Shown here: in pieces, positions 5,071 to 6,781 of the stretch | How the letters are laid out: each line of letters opens with the position of its first letter | Numbering within the stretch: position 1 is the stretch's first letter | Origin: Gammaproteobacteria bacterium | GTDB taxonomy: Bacteria > Pseudomonadota > Gammaproteobacteria > Thiomicrospirales > Thiomicrospiraceae | Reading direction: 5' to 3' | NCBI GenBank assembly: GCA_013153955.1 | Contig: JAADDM010000241.1 | Coordinates: 1 to 6,781, forward strand | Length of the DNA: 6,781 nucleotides | Program-made: the position numbers and the translations under genes | The notes under the pieces: generated by a model | Seen by the model: the letters and a program-made list of their open reading frames with translations, nothing else | What the model was told of the DNA's origin: nothing | The model's database searches: none

Positions 5071-5156
5071 ATGACAGAATTCTAAACTGACTGAATGCTC
5101 TTTGAGAATTACTTAATGTTTCAGCGACCCTATTTCACTCTGAAAAGGCCCTTATT

Positions 5157-6781
5157 TTGATACTTTCCGAGCTTATCAATACGCTTTGCAACCCCAAAAT
5201 ATACCCCCATCCTGTTGAAGTCATCACCACCATTGAAACCCATATTTCGGTGGTCTTTCTAACAGGGGAATTTGCCTATAAACTTAAAAAGCCTGTTAAT
5301 TTTGGATTCTTAGATTTTAGCCAACTCACCCAAAGAGCGACCTTTTGCCACTTAGAAATAAAGTTGAACCGTAGATATGCACCCGAGCTTTACTTAGGGG
5401 TAATTCCGCTCTATCTTGACGCCCATAAAAAGCTTAGCTTTATTCAAGCGACCCCCGACGACAAACCCGTAGAGTTCCTTGTTAAAATGCAGCAGTTCGA
5501 GCCAAACAATGTGCTCGGTCGCTATCTTAAAACCGAAGTACTGTCTGAACAGCAATCGTCACAACTTGCCTTTCAAATTGCCAATTTTCATATCAAAGCC
5601 ACCTCTGTCAGCCCTGAACTGACACACGGCCAACCTGATGCTATCTTAAAGCCAATGCTTGATAATTTTACCAGCCTCAACGATCAGTTAGGCCAGTCCA
5701 ATTCAGTCTGTTTTGATGAGCACTCCTATCACGAGCTCTCCCCAATACTAGACTCGCTTATGTCCTGGACACAAGCGGAGCATAAACGGCTTACCCCTCT
5801 TCTTATAAAGAGAAAAACCGAGGGCTATATAAAAGCCTGTCATGGTGATTTACATATTGATAACATCACTTTAATAGATGACAAGCCCACCCTTTTTGAT
5901 GGCATTGAATTTAGCGAGACCTTTCGTTGGATAGATGTCATGAGTGATTTGGCTTTTCTATTGATTGACTTAGACTTTAGAGAGCAAAGGCCTTTAAAAT
6001 CCCGCATACTCTCCCTCTACTTAAGCCGAACTAATGACTATAACGGGTTGAAACTATTAAACTTATACCAAGTTTACCGCGCACTCGTTCGAGCCAAAAT
6101 CACTCTACTCAGAGCCTGCCAACTTCCTCAGGAACACCCTGAAATCACCGCCTTAAAGCAGGTCGCTCGTACCTATATACTTCAAGCACAGCAGTACACG
6201 CATACCGTAAGTTGCCCTAAGCTCATTCTATTACAGGGGATTTCCGGCTCTGGAAAAAGTTGTTTTTCTAATCAGCTATTGGACCATGTTGAAGCGATTA
6301 CCTTGAGCTCGGATAGAATTCGAAAACATCTTTTTGGGATTCAACCGCTAGAACGCGTCTCAAAATCAGATAGGCAGCGCCTCTACTCTGCCAAGATGAA
6401 CCATGACACCCAAGTAGCCCTCAAAACGTACGCAAAAGAGGTACTCTCGCTTGGATTTAACGTCATTGTAGATGCAACCTTTCTAAAACATGAACATCGA
6501 CAGCCGTTTTATCAATTTGAGCTTAGAAAACCCCACTCAATACCGTGCGGAACTCGTTTAGGCTACACCTATCATCACATCTATATCCAAGCAGACCGTC
6601 AACTTGCACAACTCTCTATTCAACAGAGATCATTACGGAACGATAACCCGTCAGATGCAAATGCAGAGGTGATGACTCGCCAGATTGAAACCCTTGAAGC
6701 CCCTATTTTTAAAGAGAACAGCTTGACCCTAAAGGCTTCTCAACTGAGACAGTTTTTTCCAGAAGAAACGATTAAACAATT
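5157..6781 (+). CDS. Aminoglycoside phosphotransferase-like kinase fused to P-loop ATPase (3' end outside window)
   Basis: The frame is open from TTG at 5157 to the window edge, 541 codons without a stop. Residues about 1-300 are a protein-kinase-like APH domain. They start with ETHISVVFLTGEFAYKLKKP and VNFGFLDF, and contain the catalytic Brenner motif HGDLHIDNI (H229-I237, base D231) and LFDGIEF, with metal ligand D248. Residues about 355-530 are a zeta-toxin/gluconate-kinase-like P-loop domain. It has Walker A GISGSGKS (361-368), LSSDRIRKHLFG, a Walker B-like VIVD ending at D439, and a lid-like R-N-D-N-P-S-D-A segment. This fusion (COG2187 plus COG0645) is widespread in proteobacteria, is usually 500-550 residues, and has no settled substrate; it should not be read as antibiotic resistance. 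TTG is chosen because no in-frame ATG or GTG occurs between the stop at 5103 and the conserved start of the domain, and AAAAGG lies 8 bases upstream. Only a short C-terminal piece is probably missing. Confidence 0.88.
   Translation, partial: MILSELINTLCNPKIYPHPVEVITTIETHISVVFLTGEFAYKLKKPVNFGFLDFSQLTQRATFCHLEIKLNRRYAPELYLGVIPLYLDAHKKLSFIQATPDDKPVEFLVKMQQFEPNNVLGRYLKTEVLSEQQSSQLAFQIANFHIKATSVSPELTHGQPDAILKPMLDNFTSLNDQLGQSNSVCFDEHSYHELSPILDSLMSWTQAEHKRLTPLLIKRKTEGYIKACHGDLHIDNITLIDDKPTLFDGIEFSETFRWIDVMSDLAFLLIDLDFREQRPLKSRILSLYLSRTNDYNGLKLLNLYQVYRALVRAKITLLRACQLPQEHPEITALKQVARTYILQAQQYTHTVSCPKLILLQGISGSGKSCFSNQLLDHVEAITLSSDRIRKHLFGIQPLERVSKSDRQRLYSAKMNHDTQVALKTYAKEVLSLGFNVIVDATFLKHEHRQPFYQFELRKPHSIPCGTRLGYTYHHIYIQADRQLAQLSIQQRSLRNDNPSDANAEVMTRQIETLEAPIFKENSLTLKASQLRQFFPEETIKQ

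Noticed and set aside
5071..5085. Short peptide starting at the ATG after the C-rich tract
   Set aside because: It encodes only four residues before a stop.
5157..6781. Aminoglycoside resistance gene
   Set aside because: The APH-like fold is fused to a P-loop ATPase in a common chromosomal family with no known resistance role.

Overview
The window looks like a chromosomal core segment of a gammaproteobacterium. The zipA-ligA order and a DksA-type regulator are typical of that class. A CbbY-type phosphatase and a cyanobacterial-type ribulokinase-like FGGY kinase suggest an autotroph using the Calvin cycle. A sulfur oxidiser of the Thiomicrospira/Hydrogenovibrio kind would fit, but that placement is inferred from protein flavour only. 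Base composition is moderately AT-rich, and I see no mobile element, phage gene, tRNA, rRNA or CRISPR array.

Layout: (1) On the minus strand, zipA (207-1169) is followed by the first 29 codons of ligA (1-87). The 119-bp gap between them holds a likely ligA promoter and two mutually exclusive inverted repeats. (2) A 289-bp divergent spacer separates zipA from a plus-strand FGGY-family sugar kinase (1459-2865), best read as a D-ribulose/xylulose-type kinase. (3) A small HopJ-family protein (2990-3340) follows on the plus strand. (4) It converges on a minus-strand CbbY phosphatase (3483-4244); a strong terminator hairpin lies between them. (5) A divergent spacer with an extended -10 promoter and a folded-looking leader precedes a plus-strand DksA-family gene (4541-4969). 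Its zinc finger has lost three of four cysteines. (6) After a long hairpin and a C-rich tract, a TTG-started gene (5157 to the window end) encodes a phosphotransferase/P-loop ATPase fusion.

Working together: ZipA and LigA serve division and replication. The FGGY kinase and CbbY plausibly form a sugar-phosphate salvage and repair pair around Rubisco. CbbY removes the inhibitor xylulose-1,5-bisphosphate, and the kinase could return free ribulose or xylulose to the pentose-phosphate pool. The DksA paralogue would tune transcription by binding RNA polymerase, without needing zinc. The strongest leads are the cysteine-depleted DksA, its structured 5' leader, and the CbbY/FGGY co-localisation. I did not find a clearly new multi-gene system.
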